This document shows positions 24,581-33,662 of a stretch of DNA of 64,000 nt, piece by piece. Within the stretch, counting starts at the first letter, position 1. Each line of letters opens with the position of its first letter. The position numbers were made by a program, and so were the translations under genes. The stretch spans positions 1 through 64,000 of the forward strand of contig JALEGL010000009.1 in assembly GCA_022763185.1 (NCBI GenBank). The letters are read 5' to 3'. This DNA comes from a bacterium. GTDB lineage: Bacteria; Bdellovibrionota_G; JALEGL01. The notes below the pieces were generated by a model, which saw nothing but the letters and a program-made list of their open reading frames with translations, was not told where the DNA came from and searched no databases.

Positions 24581-25117
24581 ATGTTGAACTGGAACACAAA
24601 GAATATTTTTTTAGCTTTATCTTTACTGCTTATTTCATTTGCTCACACCGCAAATGCCCAGGTAAATATAAACGCTTTAAGCACCACAGAACTGCAAAAA
24701 TATGATTCTGTATTTGTAGCTTTAACGCCAGAGATGAACCAACGCTTGCTTGATCTGATCAATAAAGAGCGTATTTCTTTTAACCCAGAGAACGACGTGC
24801 TGGCATCTTATTTAGGCATCGATTACTCCATCAGTTCAAATCGAAACTCTCAAACCAACCCGTCTTATATATTAAGCAGTTACACCCATGACAAAAGCAA
24901 CCCTGATGAAAGTGATAAAGTTATCTATACCCATAAGATAAAAGTATCCAGCCTTACACCCAACCAATCCAACTCTTTGGTGACTCTGTACAGCTTAGAT
25001 GATGGACATACCTGGTTTTTTAGAATCAGTGATGAGTATGTCCCCGGTGAAGAAGAAACAAAATGGCTGCTTATAAGCTCTGCAATTGTAGCAAATCTCA
25101 TTGAAGCAGAAGAATGA
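24581..25117 (+). CDS. Secreted protein, member 2 of a tandem paralogous pair
   Basis: 178 residues, ATG with a strong ribosome site (AAGGAGAAAATTCT). Signal peptide NTKNIFLALSLLLISFAHTANAQ. It aligns with the preceding gene over most of its length, best at KVIYTHKI and LYSLDDGHTWFFRISDE. The pair is separated by 38 bp and probably co-transcribed. No family recognised. Confidence 0.75.
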   Translation: MLNWNTKNIFLALSLLLISFAHTANAQVNINALSTTELQKYDSVFVALTPEMNQRLLDLINKERISFNPENDVLASYLGIDYSISSNRNSQTNPSYILSSYTHDKSNPDESDKVIYTHKIKVSSLTPNQSNSLVTLYSLDDGHTWFFRISDEYVPGEEETKWLLISSAIVANLIEAEE

Positions 25118-25182
25118 TCCTATTTTTAAACCTTTAAAAGCCATTGTTTTATTTTTTACAGCTATGGCAACCACTGTAGAGC

Positions 25183-25542
25183 CTAGGTCTTTTTCTTGCG
25201 AATTGTATAGAAGATAACGTGATGTGGTGGTTGCACTGATAGCTTGAGAAAAATATCAACCACCTCATTCATGACTTCATCATCTTTTGATATTGCAAGT
25301 AACGCATACCCAAGCAAACCCAATTCATACTTAGCGTCTGCAATGTCCATCATAAAAGAGCCTTGAGCAAAGCGCCATAAATCCACAGTCAAATCACTCT
25401 CTGACAGACTTAAATATAAGCCATCGTTTCCACTTGTCTTTTCTATAATTTCTTCTTTTTCAGATCTTTCAGAAAAATCTGGTTTTATTTGCGCTGGACC
25501 AGATTGAACACACTGTTGTATGCTGATATTTTTTAAACACAA
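25183..25542 (-). CDS. Hypothetical protein, uncertain start
   Basis: Open frame of 119 codons opening with TTG and no clear ribosome site. The middle reads GLYLSLSESDLTVDLWRFAQGSFMMDIADAKYELGLLGYALLAI, a protein-like composition, and the tail is basic. Not recognised. It is either a small gene with a non-standard start or the 3' part of a truncated gene. It is convergent with the secreted pair and divergent from mutS. Confidence 0.4.
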   Translation of the reverse strand: MCLKNISIQQCVQSGPAQIKPDFSERSEKEEIIEKTSGNDGLYLSLSESDLTVDLWRFAQGSFMMDIADAKYELGLLGYALLAISKDDEVMNEVVDIFLKLSVQPPHHVIFYTIRKKKT

Positions 25543-25640
25543 AAGCCCATGACTTCAAACCATGGTATGGTTTATTTTTACGCGTACTTTAAACAAGAAA
25601 ACACTAGAAAAATAAAGCGGCTTTATATACAAGAACACTT

Positions 25641-28253
25641 ATGGCTGGCGCACAAACACCCTTGATGAAGCAATATTTGCACATTAAATCCAACTATCAA
25701 GACTGCATACTGTTCTTTAGACTGGGTGATTTTTATGAAATGTTTTTTGATGATGCGCAAAAAGCTGCGCCTATTTTGGATATTGCCCTCACCTGCAGAG
25801 ACAAGAACGCCCAAGATCCTGTGCCCTTATGCGGCGTTCCCCACCATAGTGCCAACAGCTACATTGCCAAGCTTTTAGACCATGGTTTAAATGTGGCCAT
25901 CTGTGAACAAGTAGAAGATGCTGCAGCAAGCAAGGGCTTGGTCAAACGCGATGTAGTTAAGGTGGTAACCCCCAGCATGCGCACAGAAAACGAAGGTTTA
26001 AGCCCCACTCAAGACAGTTATATTGCTGCCATTTGTCCTTTCACAGAACACAATCAAACACTTTATGCTCTAGCCTGGATGAACATTGCCAACGGTGATT
26101 TTGCCACCACTGTTTTAGATTCATTAACCAGCATGGAACACCAACTGTGGCAACTCAAAGCCAAAGAGATTTTAATTCCTAATAAAAATTTACCTGCAGA
26201 ACTGTGCGCCTGGCAAACTGCTTTTGCAAGTGTTCAAAAAAACCTTGTTTTTCATTCAATGGAAAACTGGGTGTTTTGTGATGCTGAAAAACCTCTAGCG
26301 CACTTCTTCAAGCTAAATAACTTGCATGGCTTAGGTTTTAGCAATATTCAAGCGCAAGCTGGCAGCTGCCATGCTGTCTTGTATTATGCCAAAGACTTGC
26401 GCAAAAACAATTGTGCCCATCTGGATATCCCAAAACACCAACACAGCCAACAATCTTTGTATTTGGATAGAGTCAGCCAAAATCACTTAGACCTTTTCCC
26501 CAGTCCCCACTCATCTCAACATGATCTGTTTACCTTGCTCAATCAATGCAAAAATAAAATGGGCACACGTCTGCTCTACGCTTGGATGAGTAAACCTTTA
26601 TTGGATCATGAGCAAATCCATATGCGCCTTAAAGCTGTAGCAAGTCTTTATGATAACACTCAAATTTTGCAAGAGCTGCAAAGCCTGCTTAAAGGCATTT
26701 GTGATTTAGAGCGCTTATCCAGTAAAATCATTCAACACACGATTAAACCTCTAGAGCTTACGGCAATTTTGCAAAGCTTACAGAGTATTCCACTTTTATC
26801 TGAACATTTAAACAAACTAAACCTGCAAAGCAACAGTGCTTTAAGCGTGATTAAAGAGACACTATCGCCTTGTCAGGCCATTATTGATCTTCTTGAGCAA
26901 CGTTTACAAGAGGAACCGGGAAAAAGCATAGATGATGCCTGGGTCATCAAACAAGGCTTTAATCCAGAACTGGATGAACTCAGACAATTGTGCAGCAACG
27001 GCCAAGACTGGCTCAATCAGTTAGAACAACAAGAGAAAAAGCAAACCGGCATCAGCACCTTAAAAGTTAGGTTCAATAAAGTTTTTGGTTATTACATTGA
27101 GGTCAGTAAAAGTCATATCAGCAAAGTTCCCTCTCATTATGTGCGCAAGCAAACCCTGGTCAATGCTGAACGTTTTGTCACTGAAGCGCTTAAAAACTAT
27201 GAAGTAAAATTGCTCAATGCTCAAGATGAACGCTTGCGTCTAGAAAAAGTGCTCTACCAGCAACTGCTCAAGGATCTTTCTCCACTTGCCCACCAACTTA
27301 AACAACAAGCCTATTTGATTGCGCAACTGGACGTTTTTGCTGCCTTTGCACAAACATCTTTAAACAACAGTTATGTTTGCCCAAACTTATGCGCCAAAGA
27401 TGCGCCTCTAATTATCAAGCAAGGAAGGCATCCCATGTTGGAGCAGCATGTAGAGCCGGGCAAAAGCTTTATTGCCAACGATATTGTCTTGAATCATGAT
27501 CAACAACAAATGATTATTTTAACCGGCCCCAATATGTCGGGGAAATCAACATTGATGCGGCAAACAGCTCTGATTGTTTACATGGCACATATTGGTTGCT
27601 TTGTACCGGCACAAGAGGCTAATATTCCCTACGTAGATCAAATTTTTACGCGGGTGGGCACAGGTGATGACTTGGCCCAAGGTCGCTCAACCTTTATGGT
27701 TGAAATGAATGAAACCGCCAAAATTTTACGCAATGCCAGCAAAAACTCACTGATCATTTTAGACGAAGTTGGCCGTGGGACCAGCACCTATGATGGTCTA
27801 GCTTTAGCCTGGGCGGTGTCAGAACATATTCATGATCACATTGAAGCCAAAACCTTATTTGCTACACACTACCACGAGCTAACAGAGCTGGCAGAACAAA
27901 AGGATAAGATGCAAAACTTTCACGTTGCTGCCAAACTCTGGCAGGAAAAAATTGTTTTTTTACACACTCTTAAGCCCGGACCTGCCAGCCAAAGTTATGG
28001 TTTAGAGGTAGCAAAAATGGCGGGTGTTTTAAACCCTGTCGTAGATCGTGCGCGCAATGTCCTAAACACTTTAGAGCAACAGCATATGAGCTCGCCACAA
28101 AGCAGTTTTGATTTTTCAACTCAAACTGCCAAGTCAACCCCCTCTGTATCAAGATTTGAGCAGGAACTAAAAAACACCGACCTCAACACTTTATCTGCCA
28201 AACAAGCCCTGGATCTACTGTATCAATGGCAAAAAAAATTAAATTCCCTATAG
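25641..28253 (+). CDS. mutS: DNA mismatch repair protein MutS
   Basis: 870 residues, full length for MutS1. The mismatch-binding motif is in the N-terminal domain (YQDCILFFRLGDFYEMFFDDA, the F-x-E being in GDFYEMF-type form), with connector, core and clamp domains following. The ATPase has Walker A GPNMSGKST near residue 630, Walker B SLIILDEVGRGTSTYDG, and the THYHELTEL signature. The C-terminal tail is short and typical. A TATATA box lies 11 bp before the ATG. No mutL is visible nearby; amiC follows. Confidence 0.98.
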   Translation: MAGAQTPLMKQYLHIKSNYQDCILFFRLGDFYEMFFDDAQKAAPILDIALTCRDKNAQDPVPLCGVPHHSANSYIAKLLDHGLNVAICEQVEDAAASKGLVKRDVVKVVTPSMRTENEGLSPTQDSYIAAICPFTEHNQTLYALAWMNIANGDFATTVLDSLTSMEHQLWQLKAKEILIPNKNLPAELCAWQTAFASVQKNLVFHSMENWVFCDAEKPLAHFFKLNNLHGLGFSNIQAQAGSCHAVLYYAKDLRKNNCAHLDIPKHQHSQQSLYLDRVSQNHLDLFPSPHSSQHDLFTLLNQCKNKMGTRLLYAWMSKPLLDHEQIHMRLKAVASLYDNTQILQELQSLLKGICDLERLSSKIIQHTIKPLELTAILQSLQSIPLLSEHLNKLNLQSNSALSVIKETLSPCQAIIDLLEQRLQEEPGKSIDDAWVIKQGFNPELDELRQLCSNGQDWLNQLEQQEKKQTGISTLKVRFNKVFGYYIEVSKSHISKVPSHYVRKQTLVNAERFVTEALKNYEVKLLNAQDERLRLEKVLYQQLLKDLSPLAHQLKQQAYLIAQLDVFAAFAQTSLNNSYVCPNLCAKDAPLIIKQGRHPMLEQHVEPGKSFIANDIVLNHDQQQMIILTGPNMSGKSTLMRQTALIVYMAHIGCFVPAQEANIPYVDQIFTRVGTGDDLAQGRSTFMVEMNETAKILRNASKNSLIILDEVGRGTSTYDGLALAWAVSEHIHDHIEAKTLFATHYHELTELAEQKDKMQNFHVAAKLWQEKIVFLHTLKPGPASQSYGLEVAKMAGVLNPVVDRARNVLNTLEQQHMSSPQSSFDFSTQTAKSTPSVSRFEQELKNTDLNTLSAKQALDLLYQWQKKLNSL

Positions 28254-28333
28254 CTATACCCAAACCATAGGGAAAAACTTTGGATATATTAAACATGCTG
28301 GGTATGGCTTTATCCTGTTTTGTTTTGATAAAC

Positions 28334-28362
28334 TTGGAAGCCTGTTTAATTTGCGCTATAAT
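28334..28362 (+). promoter_or_regulatory. Predicted promoter of the amidase gene (leaderless type)
   Basis: TTGGAA (28334-28339), 17-bp spacer, consensus TATAAT (28357-28362), then 6 bases to the ATG at 28369. Confidence 0.55.
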
Positions 28363-28368
28363 TGGCGC

Positions 28369-29787
28369 ATGTTGGCAATGGGTAAAAATGGGATGAAACT
28401 TTTCTGCCTTGTACTGTTGATTTTAACCAATAGTCTTTTGCTTTTTGCCCAAGATAGCTCAGCAGATTTAGAAAACTTACGTGTCAAAAAAAAGCTTGGT
28501 ATTGAACAGGTGGTTTTAACCTTTACCCAAGCGATTGACAGCAAAGGTCATTTTTTAAAAGCTCATGAAAACTCTCCGCATGCACGCTACTATGTTGATT
28601 TTTCTATAGCCAAGCTCAAGCAAAACTTTCCCTCACCCAATTTGGGACAGGACTTTTCCTTGATCCAAAATGTGCGCATTGCCCAAAAAGACAAACAAAC
28701 CGTACGCGTTGTTTTAGACTTACCTAAAACACTGAATCAAAACAACATTGTCTTGGAACACAACCAGACTTCCACCACCATATCTTTGGCTAAAAAAGCA
28801 ACCGATTTGGCCATTTTGCAATTGGAAGAATCTGGCCCCCTAAAACATGAAATTAAGAATAGCCCGTCGCCAGAGGCTAGCCAGAACACATTAAATAAGC
28901 CGGAGATAAAACCCAATAATCCAGCCAATCCTCCCATAGACATAGAAATTCCCAGCAGCCAAGAATTGGAAATTTCTCCTTCAAAAACCCAATCCAAAAA
29001 AATTGAACCCACCGTAAAAGTAGAAGAAATTATCATCAACCCCCCAAAAAATAAAAGCTCTCGTCACACCATTATTATTGATGCCGGTCATGGGGGTGAA
29101 GATTCTGGTGCGCTGGGACCCTTTTATAAAACCCATGAAAAAGATGTGACCTTGAGCATTGCCAAACGTTTGAAAAAAATTTTAGACAATGATGACAAAT
29201 ACAGTGTGTTGATGACGCGGGAAAAAGATACTTATTTGCATCTATGGGATAGAACTAACTTTGCCAACAAACACCAGGGTGACTTGTTTGTGTCCATTCA
29301 TGCCAATGCCAACAAAAAACACACTGCCAATGGCGTAAGCACTTACTTTTTGCACAATGCTGATGATGAAGAAAGTTTGCGCGTGGCCATGCGAGAAAAC
29401 GGTGAGTTGGCAGTACCCAAAAGCAAAAAAAAAACCCAAAACGATGCCTACTTTTTAGAGGTGATGAAAGCCTCCATGCTGAAGAATTTTCATACCGTTC
29501 AATCTACGGATTTAGCGCGTATTGTCCAAAACAGTTTATTCAAGCACCTGAGTCAAAACTACAGTAAAGTTTATAATAGGGGCGTTAAAAGTGCTCGCTT
29601 TTATGTTTTAACCGGTGCCAACATGCCAGCTATTTTAGTAGAAACCTCTTTTATCACCAACAAACTTGAAGAAAAGCGCCTGCGCAGCTCATCCTACCAA
29701 TATCAAATTGCTTTAGCCATTTACCGCGGCATTCAAAACTATTTTAAACAGCAAGACAACAACATGAGTCATGCCAGTATGTACTAA
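28369..29787 (+). CDS. amiC: N-acetylmuramoyl-L-alanine amidase, AMIN plus Amidase_3
   Basis: 472 residues from ATG 28369 (an ATG at 28393 is possible). A signal peptide (KLFCLVLLILTNSLLLFAQ) leads to an AMIN domain (about 45-145, targeting to septal peptidoglycan), a proline-rich linker, and a zinc amidase catalytic domain from about residue 235. There HTIIIDAGHGGEDSGALGP supplies H and the later glutamate, FVSIHANANKKHTANGVSTYFL the second histidine, and PAILVETSFITNKLEEKRL the catalytic glutamate. It splits daughter cells by trimming stem peptides. The promoter overlaps the frame's upstream extension, so the TTG at 28351 is rejected as start. A terminator follows. Confidence 0.92.
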   Translation: MLAMGKNGMKLFCLVLLILTNSLLLFAQDSSADLENLRVKKKLGIEQVVLTFTQAIDSKGHFLKAHENSPHARYYVDFSIAKLKQNFPSPNLGQDFSLIQNVRIAQKDKQTVRVVLDLPKTLNQNNIVLEHNQTSTTISLAKKATDLAILQLEESGPLKHEIKNSPSPEASQNTLNKPEIKPNNPANPPIDIEIPSSQELEISPSKTQSKKIEPTVKVEEIIINPPKNKSSRHTIIIDAGHGGEDSGALGPFYKTHEKDVTLSIAKRLKKILDNDDKYSVLMTREKDTYLHLWDRTNFANKHQGDLFVSIHANANKKHTANGVSTYFLHNADDEESLRVAMRENGELAVPKSKKKTQNDAYFLEVMKASMLKNFHTVQSTDLARIVQNSLFKHLSQNYSKVYNRGVKSARFYVLTGANMPAILVETSFITNKLEEKRLRSSSYQYQIALAIYRGIQNYFKQQDNNMSHASMY

Positions 29788-29816
29788 AAAAGCCTGCTTT
29801 TTAGGCAGGCTTTTTT
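29785..29816 (+). terminator. Rho-independent terminator after amiC
   Basis: AGCCTGC (29791-29797) pairs with GCAGGCT (29805-29811), with an A6 run before and T6 after; it also suits the convergent gene at 29851. Confidence 0.9.
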
Positions 29817-29850
29817 GGAGTGTATGTTTTTTTGGCTGAGTTAACTTTTA

Positions 29851-30717
29851 TCAGTGACACTGGACCACAGCTTGGTACATGCCGCTGCTTTCATAAGAAT
29901 CCATAAATAAACCTTCTAAATCTCTGACATAGTTTGAACCAAATCTAATTTTGTAACCCTGAATACCACCAACACTGGGCACCACAATTTTCATGATACT
30001 CATATCACCACCTTGCAGCTGAGTCATGGGGAGGTTCTGATAGTTGTTTGCAAAGTCATTAACAACTTGTACGTCCACAGTAGGTGCAAAAGCCAAGTCT
30101 TCATTGAATCTTACTTCAATATGTGCGGTATGAATCTCTTGACCAGAAGCATCAATAAAACACTGACGAATATAATTTCTTGAAATTATGTAAGGTTTCC
30201 CTGGAACGGTTACACCACCATCAGAGTTTTCAAAGCCACCGCCGGTATTGAACTTATGGCTGATGGGTGTGGTTAAGGCCATATTTAAACCCAAAGGCCT
30301 AACTGTTTGATTGACGCTAAACGTATAATCTGCTCTATCTGCCAAAGGCTGCGTTGATGGACAGGGCGTGCTTGGATTATCATCAGGGTTAATGTGAAAT
30401 GTGACAATGCTCCCGGTACTGTCCACTGACAAGGTTAAACATTGTGTTAAGTTGGTGGGAATCCCGTTGATGTCTTGAGTTAAACTAAAGTTTCCTATAA
30501 GACTGCCTACATCCACAGGCATACTGAATACCGCTACAATTTGCGCTGTTTCATCGCTTGTGGTTGTGTCATAACCCGGTGTAAAGTCTACCACATAAAA
30601 TTTGGAGGTATCCACAATGGGCCCCTCACCCGTGCGGGTATCATCTACCGCACAGCCGGTAAAAAGCATACCTGACAGTGCTGCAAAACTGGTTAATATA
30701 AACTTATTCATTTTCAT
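29851..30717 (-). CDS. Lipoprotein with Ig-like repeats, paralogue 1
   Basis: 288 residues with a lipobox (FAALSGMLFTGC). The mature protein looks beta-rich: an N-terminal region with IVAVFSMPVDVGS and a middle region ending RADYTFSVNQTVRPLGLNM, similar to bacterial Ig-like (SbsA-type) domains in which an extremum-like strand is followed by TYTF-x-V. The C-terminal part has an RFNEDLAFAP motif shared with the next gene (FFNEDLARAP). A surface or periplasmic adhesive role is possible; unproven. A ribosome site AAGGAGATGTAGGT precedes the ATG. Confidence 0.75.
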   Translation of the reverse strand: MKMNKFILTSFAALSGMLFTGCAVDDTRTGEGPIVDTSKFYVVDFTPGYDTTTSDETAQIVAVFSMPVDVGSLIGNFSLTQDINGIPTNLTQCLTLSVDSTGSIVTFHINPDDNPSTPCPSTQPLADRADYTFSVNQTVRPLGLNMALTTPISHKFNTGGGFENSDGGVTVPGKPYIISRNYIRQCFIDASGQEIHTAHIEVRFNEDLAFAPTVDVQVVNDFANNYQNLPMTQLQGGDMSIMKIVVPSVGGIQGYKIRFGSNYVRDLEGLFMDSYESSGMYQAVVQCH

Positions 30718-30895
30718 ACCTACATCTCCTTATAAGCCAATAGTCTATGCTGCTATTGAATTGTATTCTTACAAGGATTAATAAAAGCAAAGATGATGCC
30801 AAGAATCATCAATTTAACATATTGTTTTTATTGTATATTTTCAAAAACAACGTTGGGTATTTTTTAGGCACTTTGTTTTAGTTGTGACACCATGG

Positions 30896-30939
30896 CATAA
30901 AAATAGGCCTGGTGATGGGCATCCATAAACCAGGCCTAT
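30896..30939 (-). terminator. Rho-independent terminator of the second lipoprotein gene
   Basis: ATAGGCCTGG (30903-30912) pairs with CCAGGCCTAT (30930-30939); read on the minus strand the stem is followed by TTTTTA. Confidence 0.8.
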
Positions 30940-30959
30940 TAATTTGATGTACAGTCGTT

Positions 30960-31856
30960 TTAGAAGCAGGGCGAGATCAGTTGGAATAAGTTTCCACTCT
31001 CGTAGTCGCCAGGAACCAAATCACCATTGCCTTGCCTAACATGCAAGGTATCGCCTTGAAGATCCACCACATCGTTTCTAAAAATCTTCAGCTTATGTCC
31101 CGATAAAGCGCCACCGCTGTTAATGTGAACACCAAAGATATCCATGCGTCCTGAGTAAGCAGGCCATGTTGGGTAAGTTGGGTCGTTGGGAAAGATAGAA
31201 GAGCCAATCACACCTGTTTTTACACGCACCAAAGGCGCACGCGCAAGATCTTCATTAAAGAAAATAAACATGTAAGGTTGACCACAAATTTCATAATAGT
31301 TGACGTCAATCACGTGTGGCGGATTGGCTGGATCAGTAAAGCCAAAGCCACCTGCAGCGTCAAAATTGAAGTCGGTGTACATTCTATAGATGTTTAAAAA
31401 TTTTAAGTTTTGACCTAAAGCGGAGGTAACGGTTTGAAAAAGAGTTAGCTCATATTTGGCGTTGGCCGCCAAAAGGGCTCCACCCCCATTGGGTGTGTTG
31501 ATGATGAACGTGGCATTTTTACCTGAACATTGAACGGTGGTGGTGCTAGTTAAATCCGTGACGCCGCCTCCGTTGATCGTCTCTGTTAGCCTAAAACCAT
31601 TTTGTAAACTAAACTGGTCACAGTTCTCGCTGAATGTTGCCGTTATATAGTTGACGCCTAAATCCGAAACATCTGTAGGCGGATTTTGGCCCATGTAGTT
31701 TGGGTAGAAATTCTCAATAACAAAGGTACTTTGTAAAGCCAAACTTTGCAAATTGACTTGTCTTTGGTTTTGAAAGTTATCCACGGGTCCACACCCATGT
31801 ATAAACAAAGCTAAAATAGTCCATAAACTTGTAGATATAATGTATTTATAACGCAT
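30960..31856 (-). CDS. Lipoprotein with Ig-like repeats, paralogue 2
   Basis: 298 residues with signal IISTSLWTILALFIHGC (lipobox-like IHGC). It matches the downstream lipoprotein in layout: ITATFSENCDQFSL, LAANAKYELTLFQTVTSALGQNLKF and FFNEDLARAPLVRVKTG correspond to the same places in the paralogue, and both end in cysteine plus one residue. It has its own terminator, so the two are separate transcripts. No enzymatic motif. Confidence 0.72.
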   Translation of the reverse strand: MRYKYIISTSLWTILALFIHGCGPVDNFQNQRQVNLQSLALQSTFVIENFYPNYMGQNPPTDVSDLGVNYITATFSENCDQFSLQNGFRLTETINGGGVTDLTSTTTVQCSGKNATFIINTPNGGGALLAANAKYELTLFQTVTSALGQNLKFLNIYRMYTDFNFDAAGGFGFTDPANPPHVIDVNYYEICGQPYMFIFFNEDLARAPLVRVKTGVIGSSIFPNDPTYPTWPAYSGRMDIFGVHINSGGALSGHKLKIFRNDVVDLQGDTLHVRQGNGDLVPGDYESGNLFQLISPCF

Positions 31857-32110
31857 GATGTTATTTGTTTAGCACAGTTCCCTGGCCAGTGCAAGCGCTA
31901 TTTTTATTTGCTCAGCAATTTAAGCTAAGGGTAAACTCTAAAACAGACTTTATTTTCAAAGGCTTAGGGCATTATATCTAACAAATGCGTTCATATTAAG
32001 AAACGTTTGCAAAACACGATTTGCAATCCGAATAACTTGTAAGTATTTCTTAACGGCCTTTATCTTGTGAGTAAGACTATTTTGAAAAGTGGCATGGTAA
32101 ACAATTTCCC

Positions 32111-32158
32111 AAGGCAACCATAAAATATCAAACGAGCTCGCGAAGCGAGTTCGAGTCT
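32111..32158 (+). repeat. 48-bp direct repeat with T-arm-like motif, copy A
   Basis: It shares 46 of 48 positions with 32325-32371. The 3' part contains GCGAGTTCGAGTCTC, identical over 15 bases to the T-arm of the adjacent tRNA-Asp but in inverted orientation to that gene. CTCGC-GAA-GCGAG forms a small hairpin. Confidence 0.75.
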
Positions 32159-32324
32159 CCCGCTTCGCTCTTTATTAAAAGGGAAAATCGCTTTTTAGGT
32201 ATTCTTGTGAGGAACGAACTAGAATACTTTATGCAAAGCCCCCTCACCAACAAAAAACGTCGTTTTTGTTGGCTCACCCTTTGCGAAAAACTACCTCAAT
32301 CAAGCGGGGTACGCCATGTTGCCA

Positions 32325-32371
32325 AAGGCAACATAAAATATCAAACGAGCTCGCCAAGCGAGTTCGAGTCT
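32325..32371 (+). repeat. 48-bp direct repeat with T-arm-like motif, copy B
   Basis: Second copy, with one base deleted and one changed relative to copy A, 214 bp downstream and 60 bp from the tRNA-Asp 3' end. Confidence 0.75.
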
Positions 32372-32431
32372 AAATAGCAACCAATGCTTTTTAAAACTCA
32401 TGATTATAAAATGTTGAAAAATTTTGAGAAG

Positions 32432-32508
32432 TGGCGCGGTGTACGAGACTCGAACTCGCGACCTCCAGCGTGACAGGCTGGCATTCTAACCAACTGAACT
32501 AACACCGC
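32432..32508 (-). tRNA. tRNA-Asp (GUC)
   Basis: 77 bases including an encoded CCA. Acceptor stem GCGGTGT/ACACCGC, D-arm TTAGTTCAGTTGGTTAGAA, anticodon stem CCAGC/GCTGG with loop CTGTCAC (anticodon GTC), T-arm GCGAGTTCGAGTCTCG. All standard invariant positions are present. Confidence 0.97.
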
Positions 32509-32626
32509 GTTTAGAATAAACTTGTTTGAAACAAGTTTTTAGCTTCTAACAAGCTTTTGTAAGCAGGTCAATCATTTTCACTGATTTTTACGCATCAAGC
32601 ATGCAAAAATCAATTTTAATTAAATG

Positions 32627-33391
32627 CTACAAATTTTTAATCAACATCCATGTGCCTAAAAAGACCAAGGCAAAAGCAAAAATAAACCGAAAGGTTTTTA
32701 AAGGGAGTTTTTTCATGGTGGCATGACCAATAAAAACACCAAGCATGGCAATGATGCTAAAGTAGATAATCAATTCTTGATAACTCTGTAAATTTAAGCT
32801 TTTTTGATACACCCAAAAGCCCAAAAAAGCATTGAAACAAATGATAAATAAAGATGTTCCTACGGCATGCTTATGCTCTAGCCCAACCAATAAAACCAAA
32901 GCCGGCACAATCAAAAAACCACCACCAACCCCCAAAACACCGGTCAATACACCAATGATCATGGAGTAGAAAAAGCTGGTGGCAACTTTATGCTGTCCTT
33001 GCAATTGAACATTTCCAGCTGATTTAGCTCTAAACATTTTGTAAGCGGCAAAAAAGACAATGGCCACAAAAATATTAACCTGCATTGTTTGCGACATCAC
33101 AAGACCCATACGGGCACCAAGATAGGTCCCCAACATGGAGCCCGGAATAAAACTCAAGGCGGCTGTCCAGTCGATATGCTTATCTTTAATATTTAAAATA
33201 CTGCCAAAAACAGCATTAATCCCAACCACTGCAAGACTCGCCATGACTGCTAACTTACTATTAAGATGAAAAATATGCATAAAAATGGGGACCGTCAATA
33301 AAGAGCCCCCACTGCCCATCAAGCCCATACATAAACCGGTTAACAATGCTAAAACGGGCATTGGCCCCATCAATAAATCCCAATTTATCAT
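32627..33391 (-). CDS. TauE/SafE family sulfite/anion exporter-like permease
   Basis: 254 residues, seven to eight membrane helices in two similar halves: GLCMGLMGSGGSLLTVPIFMHIFHLNSKLAVMASLAVVG and IGVLTGVLGVGGGFLIVPALVLLVGLEHKHAVGTSLF. The duplicated GxxGxGGG..VP signature is that of the TauE/SafE (DUF81) family, which exports sulfite, sulfoacetate or related anions. Substrate not deducible. It lies between the two tRNA genes, on their strand. Confidence 0.92.
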   Translation of the reverse strand: MINWDLLMGPMPVLALLTGLCMGLMGSGGSLLTVPIFMHIFHLNSKLAVMASLAVVGINAVFGSILNIKDKHIDWTAALSFIPGSMLGTYLGARMGLVMSQTMQVNIFVAIVFFAAYKMFRAKSAGNVQLQGQHKVATSFFYSMIIGVLTGVLGVGGGFLIVPALVLLVGLEHKHAVGTSLFIICFNAFLGFWVYQKSLNLQSYQELIIYFSIIAMLGVFIGHATMKKLPLKTFRFIFAFALVFLGTWMLIKNL

Positions 33392-33504
33392 GAAGCCTTT
33401 ATTATCTGTCTTAAGTCTGAAAGTACATTTTCTAGCTATTTATTTTATTAGAAAATTTCTCATTCTAAGCCAAGAACTATGTTCAAACCTTCAAAACCTG
33501 TACA

Positions 33505-33530
33505 TAAAAAAAAATCACCCTTCGGGTGAT
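33505..33530 (-). terminator. Terminator of tRNA-Val
   Basis: ATCACCC-GAA-GGGTGAT on the minus strand, 7-bp stem, followed by about eight T; directly behind the tRNA 3' end. Confidence 0.92.
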
Positions 33531-33538
33531 GTTTTTTA

Positions 33539-33614
33539 TGGTGGGCGGTGAGGGGCTCGAACCCCCGACCCTCTGCGTGTAAAGCAGATGCTCTCCCAGC
33601 TGAGCTAACCGCCC
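33539..33614 (-). tRNA. tRNA-Val (UAC)
   Basis: 76 bases including an encoded CCA. Acceptor GGGCGGT/ACCGCCC, D-arm TTAGCTCAGCTGGGAGAGC, anticodon stem TCTGC/GCAGA with loop TTTACAC (anticodon TAC), T-arm GGGGGTTCGAGCCCCTC. Confidence 0.97.
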
Positions 33615-33662
33615 ATTTTGACCAAATGGAATGCTATAGCTAGCAAATCATTGCCAAAAGGT

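Larger units (their letters stand above)
32080..32430. other. Structured non-coding segment beside tRNA-Asp, with tRNA-end-like boundaries
   Basis: This 575-bp gap contains no gene. At 32080-32099 a sequence resembles (16 of 20) the 3' end and flank of tRNA-Asp at about 32422-32441, same orientation. Inside are two 47-48 bp direct repeats (32111-32158, 32325-32371) and several hairpins: GCGAAGCG/CGCTTCGC (32140-32168), GTATTCT/AGAATAC (about 32199-32227), and a 12-bp arm pair CCAAC...CG / CGTTTTTGTTGG around 32247-32272, nested in GCAAAG/CTTTGC. It could be a degraded integrated element, a repeat-born ncRNA, or a small satellite. Confidence 0.5.

Noticed and set aside
32091-32160. Decayed second tRNA gene
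   Set aside because: The T-arm-like motif and the acceptor-like sequence are on opposite strands, so they cannot belong to one tRNA.
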